Assembly: GCF_008831285.2 (NCBI RefSeq)
Contig: NC_045151.1
Span: forward strand, 12,514,571-12,577,093
Reading direction: 5' to 3'
Source: Nymphaea colorata
Lineage: Eukaryota; Streptophyta; Magnoliopsida; Nymphaeales; Nymphaeaceae
DNA length: 62,523 nucleotides
This document shows positions 48,175-59,760 of the stretch, one piece after another. Position numbers and translations under genes: made by a program. Numbering within the stretch: position 1 is the stretch's first letter; every line of letters begins with the position of its first letter. A model generated the notes under the pieces. That model did not search any database. It was not told where the DNA came from and saw only the letters and a program-made list of their open reading frames with translations.

Positions 48175-48966
48175 ATGGTGGGAAGGCGGAAGATTAGCAT
48201 GGGATTCATCTCCGATCAAAGGAAGCGCCATGTCACCTTCTCCAATAGAAGAAAGGGCCTTTTCAAGAAGGCCCAAGAGCTCGGCTGTCTCACAGGCGCA
48301 ACCATCGGCATTGTCTGCTTCGCTAGCGAAGCAGGGAATGCTTTTACATTCTCCTACCCTCCACCTGCGGACGATCAAGAAGGAGATGATGGACACAGGC
48401 AACTATTCTCCGTCATGCAGCAATACTGTGAGCAAGAGGTGGGACTGCGAGCACCATCCCGCACCATCACAGCTACTCGTTCGCAACCACTGAAGACAAG
48501 ACCATCAGTGGTGGAATCAAAATCGATTTCAGAGCAGAACAGTGGCACCGGCCTCCCACAATCAGTGGGCGGAAATGACTTGTGGGAATCGTTGGAATCG
48601 CTGCATGGTGCCGTCGTTAGTTTCTCTGATGCGGGCAGCTACGATTTTGGATCATCCTCAAATTGCGTGGTAGAAGGTGAGCAAGAGGTGGGGCTGCAGA
48701 TGCAGAGCAAGGACAAGGCAGAGACACCTCTTCCGGACTCGTCCCTTGGCCAATCGATGGTGGAAGAACAGCAGTCGGTGGACTCAACCCTCTATGGTTC
48801 TGTGAGTTGCAGCAGTTTTTTCGATTCCTCCAGCTTGCCTCCACCGCCATCGATTGACGCTCTCCTTTCATCGCCACCACCGTCATTCGGCTGGAACGAC
48901 GGTCTTGATAGTTTGGAGATGGACGAGTTCGAAGGTGCCCTCATCCTGTCGCCCCTCTTCTCCTGA
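48175..48966 (+). CDS. Type I MADS-box transcription factor, copy 2 (263 aa)
   Basis: Single exon, about 94% identical in protein to copy 1 by hand alignment (about 15 replacements and one added residue, Ala, in 'CFASEAG'). Same layout: MADS domain, no K domain, Ser/Gln-rich middle with two EQEVGL motifs, conserved tail. Two changes hit conserved MADS positions: Lys24 of TFSKRR is Asn here, and Cys37 of QELC is Gly. Lys24 lies in the DNA-contacting helix of the family, so binding may be altered. I count about 13 synonymous changes against about 15 replacements, suggesting weak constraint. It sits 3' of CYP59 copy B in the same head-to-head layout as copy 1. Confidence 0.92.
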   Translation: MVGRRKISMGFISDQRKRHVTFSNRRKGLFKKAQELGCLTGATIGIVCFASEAGNAFTFSYPPPADDQEGDDGHRQLFSVMQQYCEQEVGLRAPSRTITATRSQPLKTRPSVVESKSISEQNSGTGLPQSVGGNDLWESLESLHGAVVSFSDAGSYDFGSSSNCVVEGEQEVGLQMQSKDKAETPLPDSSLGQSMVEEQQSVDSTLYGSVSCSSFFDSSSLPPPPSIDALLSSPPPSFGWNDGLDSLEMDEFEGALILSPLFS

Positions 48967-49160
48967 AGCATAATGGTCAAACCAGTTAGATCCTCAAGTT
49001 CTTGGTGGCTGTGCCTTTTTAAAATTTTTTTGGTCTCACATTCATTTCTCATTCTTTTGTGTGCACATGTTTTGGTTGCCGAAGTATTTCTGTCTAGAGG
49101 TCCTCATGTTGTATCTCCTGTGGTTTTCCCCACATTTTGTAAATCATTCTTTTATGATCA

Positions 49161-49166
49161 AATAAA
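49161..49166 (+). terminator. Poly(A) signal, MADS gene 2
   Basis: AATAAA about 195 bp after the stop, at the position matching copy 1. Confidence 0.65.
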
Positions 49167-50949
49167 GAGCTGTAGGTATGTTGTTCGCTTCGTGGAATTT
49201 CACCATTACTTGACAAATGAAAAAAAAAAGAGCCTTGTTCCACAGGTATAATGACTAGCTACCAGTACCAATTGCATGCCAATATTGGCTAGATGGAAGT
49301 TGGGAAGGGTCCTGCAGACGCTAGATAATGCTGATGGGGTTGGCCGGGAAGCAGTTTCGATTAAGCATTCAAAAAAACAAAAGCACAAGAAAAGTAGACG
49401 GTTGACTTTAAGAAAATCACACAAAGAACATGCATATTAGCTATACTATTGATAATTTTTCCGTAACATAGATCTCGAATGCGGAAGGTATAAAAAATCA
49501 TAAGTAATTGAGATGAACTAACCATATTTACCAGTAGAAGAAACAGAAGAAAAACTGGACAAAAAATGGCAGAGTATTGGAGGTAGTGCAAAAGGTGAAA
49601 AGAATATGGAGGCAGTGCAATTGCAGGAAGCAGAACAGAAAAAGAAAAAAATATGTTGTAGCTAAACGTGCAAAATCACATCAACCACATCAACAAAAAT
49701 TGGACGTCAATGTGATTTCATTTTGAATAAAGTGTCCTTATCTGATTTCATAAGCCAAGTTCATTCCACAAGTCAATTGCTCGATTTCTTTTTATGGTTT
49801 TAACGTGATGCTATTGGTTCAATTTCCTCTGGTTTTAGGCAAATTTTATGGCAATGTTGGTCTGTCATTACTTTTCTTTGCACGTGGATAGGAGCAGCAT
49901 GAGTTTCATTTTCGTGTATGTAGGAAATCCTCTTAGTTCCTTTTTTAGTTTGTTACATGACCAGTTATGGTACTATTTTTCATGTTGGCTGCTCATTACT
50001 TGTGTCGAGATTGATGCTAGATGCCTTTGCAGCTGGTTGAAGTTCAAAAGACAGAACTTGCTCTGGTGGATGGTAAATTTAGTTGCTTTACAGCAAGTCA
50101 GCAGGATCCTGAGCTTACTGCGTCACAGATGCCATCCTAGCTTCGGGTTTGTTGATCCATTATATAGTTAGCTGCTTTCGTCACTTTCTGCGTTTTTTTC
50201 TCTCTTTTTATTGGGATAAGTTCTCGTTTCTCTGTGGAGCAGTTTATTCTTAATGGCCTGCTTTTAGGTAACAGTTTTTGCAGTGTTTCCTCCTCTGGTT
50301 TTTTAATTTTTCTGGAATCTAAAACTGATTTTAATCTGCAAAAATAATCTGCTATGTTGATCTGTTGTGGTTATTTACTTCAGATTTCTAGTTCTAATTC
50401 CACTTTTATTGTCTTCCTTTGTAACAAATCGCTTTAGGCAGTGGTGTCCAGGCAATGTACTTCGAAACCTCAGAGACACCTCATTTTGTCATGTTCCAAT
50501 TTTCTCTCTATATACTTCTTTTTTCCTGTTCTAAGGATGATGTACACGTTCTGAGGTGGCATTTTAGCTTTTAAAATCCTTAATTCCTTTCAGGTGGATA
50601 TTGTATCAGCTCAATGAAAATGAAGAAAAACTCACTTTGATGATTGACTTATATATAAACCTGCTATTAAAGGTAATGGGTTTTTGTTAATTGCTCAACC
50701 ATTTGAAATATTTTTTACATGCCTTGTGCAATGTCACTGCAGAGAGTTCAATTGTCTTACCTCCTGCTTTATCTATTATATGAATGTGGCAATGCTGGTG
50801 GACTGGTGGGTGCTAGAGGCTGCAGAGCTCATCTTAATTTGACGTCATCAGCCTTGATGGTGGCATTCCAGAGGTCTGGGTCCTGCTGTCCATTACCAGT
50901 TGTTTATAGTTTGTCTATATCCCCTGTTTCACTCGTTTGTTTCCCATGC
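49167..50949. repeat. 3' block downstream of MADS gene 2
   Basis: One set of modules: small open frame (50021), C (about 50437), D (about 50593), E with TGACGTCA (50840-50847). It ends abruptly at ...CCCATGCA, where CYP59 intron 2 sequence begins. Confidence 0.75.
50021..50140 (+). CDS. Small conserved open frame, copy 3 (39 aa), unidentified
   Basis: Same ATG/TAG frame as at 40116; several replacement changes (for example Gln to Leu and Arg to Cys). Confidence 0.3.
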   Translation: MPLQLVEVQKTELALVDGKFSCFTASQQDPELTASQMPS

Positions 50950-52560
50950 AGATCAAATGTGGAATGATCAAACATATAGCTAAACCCAACCAATCCATGC
51001 GAAAGAGAGAAGTTTTCTTTCAGGAAGCTGATGTGAAATCAACATCACAGCAATAAACATATATAGCTTTTAGCCTATGCGTACAAGTGGTTAGTCATGT
51101 CAATTTTGGTACCGAGTCAGTTGCAATGGTTTTTCAATGGTCAGAGTCCAAAAGCCTGATATATATTAAAATGATTCAGAGATATCTTCCCTTCCAGATT
51201 AGCCAGACTTAAACGAAAATTCATATATTTTTCCTTCCTTGTAAATGGAATCACCTCCAGTGCCTTTTCCTGATGGATCACCAGTTTGAGCAGTAAAATC
51301 CTTCTGGACTGTATGGAAAAGGCAACTATTGTAGCATTTGATCCTGTGTTGAGCAGACCAGAAGTTAAAAATTCTGGTGAAAAGGATCATTGGGTCCTTC
51401 ATTAACTATTGTTACAAAAACTTCTAATATTCTGACAAAACTAAGTAACTGGAACTTCTAGAGTTTTTGAGAACTGATATGAAACCTAGGAACTTCTAGA
51501 AAAGATGGGATTTCTGGATGTAAAAGGATGTGCTTGCACCCTGTAATGCAGCAGCAATTGTAAAAAAAGATGGCATATAGTAAAATTGCATTTCAGGAAA
51601 ACAGGATTACATTTAAAAAACATGAGAAATGTAGATATTGGATGAGCTCCCTATTTTAAAGAACTACTTTACCATCTAACAAGTCCCCAAAAGTTAACAT
51701 ATTGCCTCATTGTTCCACAACAGTTCCACACCCATCTGCACGACATATAAATGCAAGCTAATGACTCATTCACATGACACCGTAGAATTTAGGCCCCCAT
51801 AGGAGGCAGTTTAGCTTCTCAAAGGGAGTTCAGTATCTATCTCTAAATCTACTAAGTACTGTACTTAGGTATCAAACTTCAAATTGGTCTCAAGTTTGTG
51901 AGCTATCTACTCAACATAACTTGATGGGCCGTCTCCATTATCTAATACAACTGTGTAATGATTAACTGACTTTGACTTACACCAAACACTACATGCAGGA
52001 TTCTTGATATAACTATACCATGCATGTTACCATGATTATTGCTGCACCTGAATTACAGAAAGGTCTACTTGCAAAACTGGACCCAAACAGAGTACGGGGT
52101 TGCCAAACCCACAGACATAAATCACTGGTAGCCCTTATCCCAGAAACAGAATTTGCATGCTACAAGGAATGAAGGGCCTTTTTTCTAATGCATAATTTGG
52201 TAAAAACCATTTATAGTTTGATCATTTGAAATGCTTATGTGTTTGCTTCTATCTAAATAAGCAATTTCACTAACATCAACAAGTCTATGCGTCATCATAA
52301 ATATCATTATACAGCAAGGTTTTTCTTAGGTATAGTAAAGTTTAAAGTCAAGGGAAAATCTCGGAAAATTTCAAGAATTTAGAAAACAAATCAAAAAGTA
52401 AAATGAGTAAAATACGAAAATAAGAATCCATTAATAAAAATGTGAAAAAATGCCAGAAAATGCGAAAAAATGTGTTTTTCTTTAACAAGGCAGGTTTTTT
52501 TGCAGTCTTTTTTTCGAATTTTGGGTGACCTATTTTTTGAAGCGCATAAAATAGCTATGT
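50950..52560 (-). pseudogene. CYP59 partial copy C (exon 2 and intron 1)
   Basis: Exon-2 copy 51239-51343 keeps 35 open codons, but its donor is GG instead of GT (TTCCTTCC where the gene has TTCCTTAC on the plus strand), so normal splicing is lost. One Tyr is Cys. No exon 1 or promoter piece follows; the sequence ends at ...GAAGCGCATAAA. Confidence 0.85.
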
Positions 52561-52611
52561 TGATCTGCTTGGTTGACCTCATTACTTGTGTCGAGATTGA
52601 TGCAGACCTGA

Positions 52612-52854
52612 TTTCCGGACTCGTCCCTTGGCCAATCGATGGTGGAAGAACAGCAGTCGGTGCACTCAAGCCTCTATGGTTCTGGGAGTTGCAGCAGTTT
52701 TTTCGATTCATCCAGCTTGCCTCCACCGCCCTCGCCATCAATTGACGCTCTCCTTTCATCGCCACCACCCTCATTCAGCTGGAACGACGGTCTTGACAGT
52801 TTGGAGATGGACGCGTTCGAAGGTGCCCTCATCCTGTCGCCCCTCTTCTCCTGA
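52612..52854 (+). pseudogene. MADS gene 3, C-terminal fragment only
   Basis: Homologous to the last ~80 codons of copies 1 and 2, starting at TTCCGGACTCGTCCC and ending in the conserved 'EGALILSPLFS' and TGA. The MADS domain is missing. The 5' side is fused to pieces of the 3' block (GCTATGTTGATCTGCT from near module C, then GTGTCGAGATTGATGC from before the small open frame). The remaining frame is open, but an isolated tail could not bind DNA. Confidence 0.88.
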
Positions 52855-53048
52855 AGCATAATGGTCAAACCAGTTAGTTCCTCAAGTTCTTGGTGGCTGT
52901 GCCTTTTTCAAATTTTTTGGGTCTCACATTCATTTCTCATTCTTTAGTGTGCATATGTTTTGGTTGCCGCAGTATTTCTGTCTAGAGGTCCTCATGTTGT
53001 ATCTCCTGTGGTTTTCCCCACATTTTGTAAATCATTCTTTTATGATCA

Positions 53049-53054
53049 AATAAA
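53049..53054 (+). terminator. Poly(A) signal of MADS fragment 3
   Basis: AATAAA at the conserved distance from the stop. Confidence 0.55.
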
Positions 53055-54855
53055 GAGCTGTAGGTGTGTTGTTTGGTTCATGGAATTTCACCATTACTTG
53101 ACAAATGAAAAAAAAAAAGCCTGGTTCCACAGGTATAAGGACTAGCTACCTGTACCAATAGCATGCCAATATTGGCTAGATGGAAGTTGGGAAGGGTACT
53201 GCAGACACCACATAATGCTGATGGAGTTTGCCGGGAATCAGTTTTGATTAAGCATTCAAAAAAAAAAAAGACAAGAAAGGACACGCTTGACTTTAAGAAA
53301 ATCACAGAAAGAACATACATGTTAGCTATACTATTTATAATTCTTTCCTAACATCGATCAGGAATACGAAAGTTATAAAAGAAACTATAAAAATCATAAG
53401 TAATTGAGATGAACTAACCATATTTACCAGTAGAAGAAACAGAAGAAAAACTGAAAAAAAAAAGGCAGAGTATTGGAGGTAGTGCAAAAGGTGAAAAGAA
53501 TATAGAGGCAGTGCAATTGCAGGAAACAGAACAGAAAAAGAAAAAAATATGTTGTAGCTAAACGTGCAAAATCACATCAACCACATCAACGGTCAATGTG
53601 ATTTCATTTTGAATAAAGTGTCCTTATCTGATTTCATAAGCCAAGTTCATTCCACACGTCAATTGCTCGATTTCTTTTTATGGTTTTAACGTGATGCAAC
53701 TGGTTCAATTTCCTCTGGTTTTAGGCAAATTTTATGGCAATGTTGGTCTGTCATTACTTTTCTTCGCACATGGATAGGAGCAGCATGAGTTTCATTTTCG
53801 TGTAGGTAGGAAATCCTCTTAGTTCCTTTTTTAGTTTGTTATATGACCGGTTGTGGTACTATTTTTGATGTTGGCTGCCCATTATTTGTGTCAAGATTGA
53901 TGCTGTTGTGCTAGTCCGCTAGATGCCTTTGCAGCAGATTGAAGTTCAAAAGACAGAAGTTGCTCTGGTGGATGGTAAATTTAGTCGCTTTACGGCAAAT
54001 CAGCAGGATCCTGAGCTTACTGCATCACAGATGCCATCCTAGTTTCGTGTTTGTTGATCCATAATATAGTTTGCTGCTTCAGTCACTTTCTGCCTTTTTT
54101 TTCTTTCTTTTTATTGGCATAAGCGCTTGTTTCTCTGTGGAGCAGTTTATTCTTAATGGCCTGCTTTTAGGTAACAGTTTTTGCAGTGATTCCTCCTCTG
54201 GTTTTTGAAATTTTCTTGGATCAAGAACTGATTCTAATCTGCAAAATTAATCTGCTACGTTGATCTGTTGTGGTTATTTACTTTAGATTTCTAGTTCTAA
54301 TTCCACTTTTATTGCCTTCCTGTGTAACAAATTGCTTTAGGCAGTGGTGTCCAGGCAATGTACTTCGAAACCTCAGAGACACCTCATTTTGTCGTGTTCC
54401 TCTTTTTTCTCTCTATATACTTCTTTTTTCCTGTTCTAAGGATGATGTACACGTTCTGAGGTGGCATTTTAGCTTTTAAAATCCTTAATTCCTTTCAGGT
54501 GGATATTGTATCAGCTCAATGAAAATGAAGAAAAACTCACTTTGATGATTGACTTATATATAAACCTGCTATTAAAGGTAATGGGTTTTAGTTAATTGCT
54601 CAACCATTTGAAATATTTTTTACATGCCTTGTGCAATGTCACTGCAGAGAGTTCAATTGTCTTACCTCCTGCTTTATCTATTATATGAATGTGGCAGTGC
54701 TGGTGGACTGGTGGGTGCTAGAGGCTGCAGAGCTCATCTTAATTTGACGTCATCAGCCTTGATGGTGGCATTCCAGAGGTCTGGGTCCTGCTGTCCATTA
54801 CCAGTTGTTTATAGTTTGTCTATATCCCCTGTTTCACTCGTTTGTTTCCCATGCA
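53055..54855. repeat. 3' block downstream of MADS fragment 3
   Basis: Modules as in the preceding block, nearly identical to 49167-50949: small open frame (53923), C (54342), D (54498), E with TGACGTCA (54745-54752). It joins CYP59 copy D at the same breakpoint (CCCATGCA|GATCAAATGTGG), so blocks 2 and 3 share one duplication. Confidence 0.8.
53923..54042 (+). CDS. Small conserved open frame, copy 4 (39 aa), unidentified
   Basis: Same ATG/TAG frame as the other three copies. Confidence 0.3.
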   Translation: MPLQQIEVQKTEVALVDGKFSRFTANQQDPELTASQMPS

Positions 54856-56110
54856 GATCAAATGTGGAATGATCAAACATATAGCTAAACCCAACCAATC
54901 CATGCGAAAGAGAAGTTTTCTTTCAGCTAGGTGACGTGAAATCAACTTCACGTCAATAAACATATATAGTTTTTAGTCTATGCCTACAAGTGGTTACTCA
55001 TGTCAATTTTGGTACTGAGTCAGTTGCAATGGTTTTTCAATGGTCAGAGTCCAAAAGCCTGATATATATTAAAATGATTCAGAGATATCTTCCCATCTAG
55101 ATTAGCCAGACGTAAACGAAAATTCAGTTATTTTTCCTTACTTGTAAATGGAATCACCTCCAGTGCCTTTTCCTGATGGATCACCAGTTTGAGCAGTAAA
55201 ATACTTATGGACTGTATGGAAAAGGCAACTATTGTAGTATTTGATCCTGTGTTGAGCAGACGAGAAGTTAAAAATTCTGGTGAAAAGGATCATTGGGTCC
55301 TTCATTAACTATTGTTACAAAAACTTCCAATATTCTGACAAAACTAAGTAACTGGAACTTCTAGAATTTTTGAGAACAGATATGAAACCTAGGCACTTCC
55401 ATAAAAGATTAGCATTTCTGGATCTATGCATAAAAGACGTGCTTGCTCCCTGTAATGCAGCAACAATTGCAAAAAATGATGGCATACAGGAAAATTGCAT
55501 TTCAGGAAAACAGGATTACATTTAAAAAACATGAGAAATGTAGATATTGGATGAGTTCCATATTTTAAAGAACTACTTTACCATCTAACAGTCCCCAAAA
55601 GTTAACATATTGCCTCATTGTTCCACAACGGTTTCACACCCATCTGCACGACATGTAAATGCATTCTAATGACTGGTAGCCCTTATCCCAGAAACAGAAT
55701 TTTCATGCTCCAAGGAATGAAGGGCCTTTTTTCTAATGCATAATTTGGTAAAAACAATTTATACTTTGATCATTTGAAATGCTTATGTGTTTGCCTGTTC
55801 CTAAAGAAGCAATTTCACTAACATCAACAAGTCTATGCATGGTCATAAATATCATTATACAGTGAGGTTTTTCTCAGGTATGGTAAAGTTTAAAGTCTGG
55901 GGAAAATCTCAGCAAATTTCAAAATTTGGAAAACAAATCTAAAAGTAAAATGAGTAAAGTACGAAAATAAGAATCCAGTTATAAAAATGTGAAAAAACAC
56001 CAGAAAATGTGAGAAAATGTGTTTAAAATGTGTTTTTCTTTAACAAGGCTGGTTTTTTTGCAGTTTTTTTTTCAATTTTTGGTTAACCTATTCTTTGAAG
56101 CGCATAAAAC
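54856..56110 (-). pseudogene. CYP59 partial copy D (exon 2 and intron 1)
   Basis: Exon-2 copy 55142-55246 is full length (105 bp) with GT donor and AG acceptor intact. Parts of intron 1 are deleted (jump near 55675). It ends at ...GAAGCGCATAAA and continues directly into 3' block sequence, with no MADS gene. Confidence 0.85.
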
Positions 56111-59100
56111 AGCTATGTTGATCTGCTGTGGTTGTTTACTTTAGATTTCTAGTTCTAATTCCGCTTTTATTGCCTTCCTGTGTAACACATTGCTTTATAC
56201 AGTGTTGTGCAGGCAATGTACTTTGGAACCTCAGAGACACCTCATTTTGTCTGTGTTCCTTTTTTTTCTCTCTATATACTTCTTTTTTCCTGTTCTAAGG
56301 ATGATGTACATGTTTTGAGGTGGCACTTTTACTTTTAAAATCCCTAATTCCTTTCAGGTGGATATTGTATCAGCTCAATGAAAATGGAAAGAAACTCACT
56401 TTGATTATTGACTTATATATAAACCTACTATTCAAGGTAATAATTTTTAGTTAATTGCTCAACCATTTGAAATATTTTTTACATGCCTTGTGCAATGTTA
56501 CTGCAGAGAGTTCAATTTTCTTACATCCTGGTTTACCTATTATATAAATGTGGCAGTGCTGGTGGACTTGTGGGAGCAAGAGGCTGCAGAGGTCATCTTA
56601 ATTTGACGTCATCAGCCTTGATGGTGGCACTCCAGACGTCTGGGTCCTGCTGTCCATGACCAGTTGTTTATAGTTTGTCTAATCCCCTGTTTCACTCGTT
56701 TGTTTCCCATGCATGCACAAGCTTTTATGGCGCATTTCTTTTTAATGAAAAATTTCATCTTATTTGGCTTATGAAAGGATGCCTGTCCTCAGCTTTAGTC
56801 TTACACAAACAAATTAAGAAACATTGGCAAGTCGGTTTTCTAGATGGCCATGGACCATGTTCAAATTTTAATGCGTTGTCAAAAGGACAAATGCACCATC
56901 TTCTACCCAGATAAAGAACTTTTCCTGTCGTCATTCTCTTCATGGGCAGAATGAATATTTACCGGGAAGTATGTGATATTGAACTGCACAAAATTTCCTC
57001 TTGGAATTGTAAGCATAATGACATGTCCATTATTTTTATGTTCTAGCACTTAACAAATCATGCTCTCTGAGTGGTGAGCCTGGTGGCAGTTGAGGTGTCC
57101 TTGTAGAGGTTGCCCATGCCCAAAATTTTGGATACACAGAAAATCAGGTCAATTTTAACCACACGTTATATAGGATTTAAAAGTACATTAGTACATTAAA
57201 ATATAGCAGACCTGCCACAGTGCATCTACACGGTCCTATGTAGGGATGTACAACAAGTTGAGCCAAATCGGGCTCAATTCATGACTAGAACGCTTTATTC
57301 TTATTGACTTTCTTGTATGTTACAGTTTTTGCGGTATTTCATTTTCTGGTTTTTGAAATTTTCGTGGATCTAAAACCGATTCTATGCTGCAAAGATTAAG
57401 CACTATTATGTTAACCTGCTGTTGTTATTTTATTTTAGATATGTAGCTCTAATTTCATTTTTACTCTCTTCCTTTGTAACAAATTGCTTTAGGCAATCGT
57501 GTCCAGACAACATACTTCGGAACCTCAGAGGCAATGTTATCACTGGAGTAGCGTATCGCGTATCGGTCGGGCCGACCTATATGCCGCATCGTAACGTATC
57601 GTAAATGTATCATAACGTATCGTAAAATTAATTTTTTAATTTTTAAAAAATATTAAAAATCATAAAAAATTCCAAAAATCATAATAATTTCAAAACGAAA
57701 TCCGAAAAAACAAGTAAAAATCAGAAAAAATCAAGAAAAATCCTGATATGATTTGCTTACAATAATTTCACTTAACTCTTAACCTATCTTTGGGATTCAC
57801 CCTTGTACACCACTGCCATGCAGGATACGACATTATATCTTCACAAAACAAGTAAAAACATACAAATAAATGTAGGAAATAAGAGAAATGAACGATTCAA
57901 CGACAAAAATGAGTTATTTTTTAGCAAAAAACCCTCTTTCTCCAAGCTTCCCACCGTCCCGAGACTCCCCACAACAAGAAATAAAGAGCTTCTTCACCGG
58001 CAAATCTTGATGCAAATGGAGAAAATATCTCCCTGCCACGTCTCTTGCAGTGTTTAGAAACAATAGAAGAGAGAGAGAGGAGCGTAGGTTTTAAAAAAAA
58101 AAGACGCAAAAAAGGGGTCGTCGTGCGTATAACTCGTATCGTATCGTTTTTGTTGATACGGACGATACATATTGTACGATACATGTTCGTATCGTACGAT
58201 ACGGATAACATTGCTCAGAGGCACCTCATCTTGTCTTGTTCCTCTTTCATATCCCTTGTACACTTCTTCTTCCTGTTCTAACAATGATGTACAACTTTTA
58301 AGGTGGCATTTTTACTTTTAACAGCCCTAATTCTTTTCAGTGGATGCTATATCATCCGAATGAAAATGAAGAAAAAGGTACTTTTGTGTTTGATTTAAAT
58401 AAAAACTTGCTATTCAGGACAGTAGCTTCTAAGTAATTGCTTAGCCATTTAAATTGTTCTTACATGCCATGTACACTGGTACTGTAGAGAGTTCAATTTT
58501 CTTGCCTCCTGCTTTACCTGTTATATAAATCTGGCACAGATGGTGGGTGGGAAGGGTACTGCAGACACTAGATAATGCTGATGGAGCTTGCAAGGGAAGC
58601 AGTTGCGATTAAGCATTCAAAAAACTAAAGCACAAGAAAAGTACACGTATAATTAGATTGTTGATCACAGAAAGAACATGCATAATTAGCTATACTATTG
58701 ATAATTCTTTGATAACATCCATCAAGAATATGAAAGGTATAAAATCATAAGTAATTGAGTGAAATAACCATATGCTATCCTGGTTTCGAGTTTGTTGATC
58801 CATAATGTAGTTAGTTGCTTCAGTCACTTTCGGATTTTTTCTCTCTTTTTATTGGCATAAGTACTCGTTTCTTTGTCGAAGAGTTTATTCTTAATGACCT
58901 GCTTATAGGTAACAATTTTTGCAGTGTTTTGTTCCCTGGTTTTTTGAAATGATCTTGGATCTAGACTGATTCTACTATGCGAAGTTTAAGAACCTGTTAT
59001 GTTGATCTGCTGTGATTATTTACTTTGGATTTCTAGTTCTAATTCCACTTTTATTGTCTTCCTGTGTAACAAATCGCTTTAGGCAGTGGTGTCCAGGCAA

Positions 59101-59760
59101 TGTACTTCGAAACCTCAGAGACACCTCATTTTGTCGTGTTCCTCTTTTTCTCTCTATATACTACTTTTTTCCTGTTCTAAGGATGACGTACACGTTCTGA
59201 GGTGGCATTTTAGCTTTTAAAATCCTTAATTCCTTTCAGGTGGATATTGTATCAGCTCAATGAAAATGAAGAAAAACTCACTTTGATGATTGACTTATAT
59301 ATAAACCTGCTATTAAAGGTAATGGGTTTTAGTTAACTGCTCAACCATTTGAAATATTTTTTACTTGCCTTGTGCAATTTTACTGCAGAGAGTTCAATTT
59401 TCTTATCTCTTGCTTTACCTATTATATGAATGTGGCAGTGCTGGTGGACTGGTGGGTGCAAGAGGGGAGCTCATCTTAATTTGACGTCATCGTCCTTGAT
59501 GGTGGCACTCCAGAGGTCTGTGTCCTGCTGTTCATGACCATTTCTCTATATGTTGTCAGCTTTTACTTGTCTCCTCAAAAGGATCTCTATATTCCCTGTT
59601 TCACTCTACTTGTTTTCCATGCATGCACAGGCTTTTATGTTGCATCTCTTTTTCATGCAAAATTTCATCTTATTTGGCTTATGAAATGAATCAGCTTTAG
59701 TCTTATACAAACAAATTAAGAAACACTGGCAAGTCAGTTTTCTAGGTGGCCATGTTCTTG
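56111..59760. repeat. 3' block without a MADS gene, higher-order tandem repeat
   Basis: Modules C at 56200, 57494 and 59083; D at 56358, 58339 and 59239; E with TGACGTCA at 56604-56611 and 59482-59489; F at 56774 and about 59685. After removing the 684-bp insertion the spacing matches the block at 40543-43448. Confidence 0.75.
57531..58214. mobile_element. TIR DNA element with GTATCG-rich ends, non-autonomous
   Basis: 11-bp perfect inverted ends GCAATGTTATC (57531-57541) and GATAACATTGC (58204-58214). TCAGAG, or CTCAGAG if one base is shared with the TIR, is duplicated on both sides. The paralogous site at about 41940 has the uninterrupted sequence. Subterminal regions are dense in GTATCG/CGATAC. 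No transposase. Superfamily undecided; Mutator- or hAT-like are possible. Confidence 0.85.

Noticed and set aside
51199-51402. Possible separate small cyclophilin gene
   Set aside because: It is only the exon-2 copy with intron read-through; no start exon, and the donor is destroyed.
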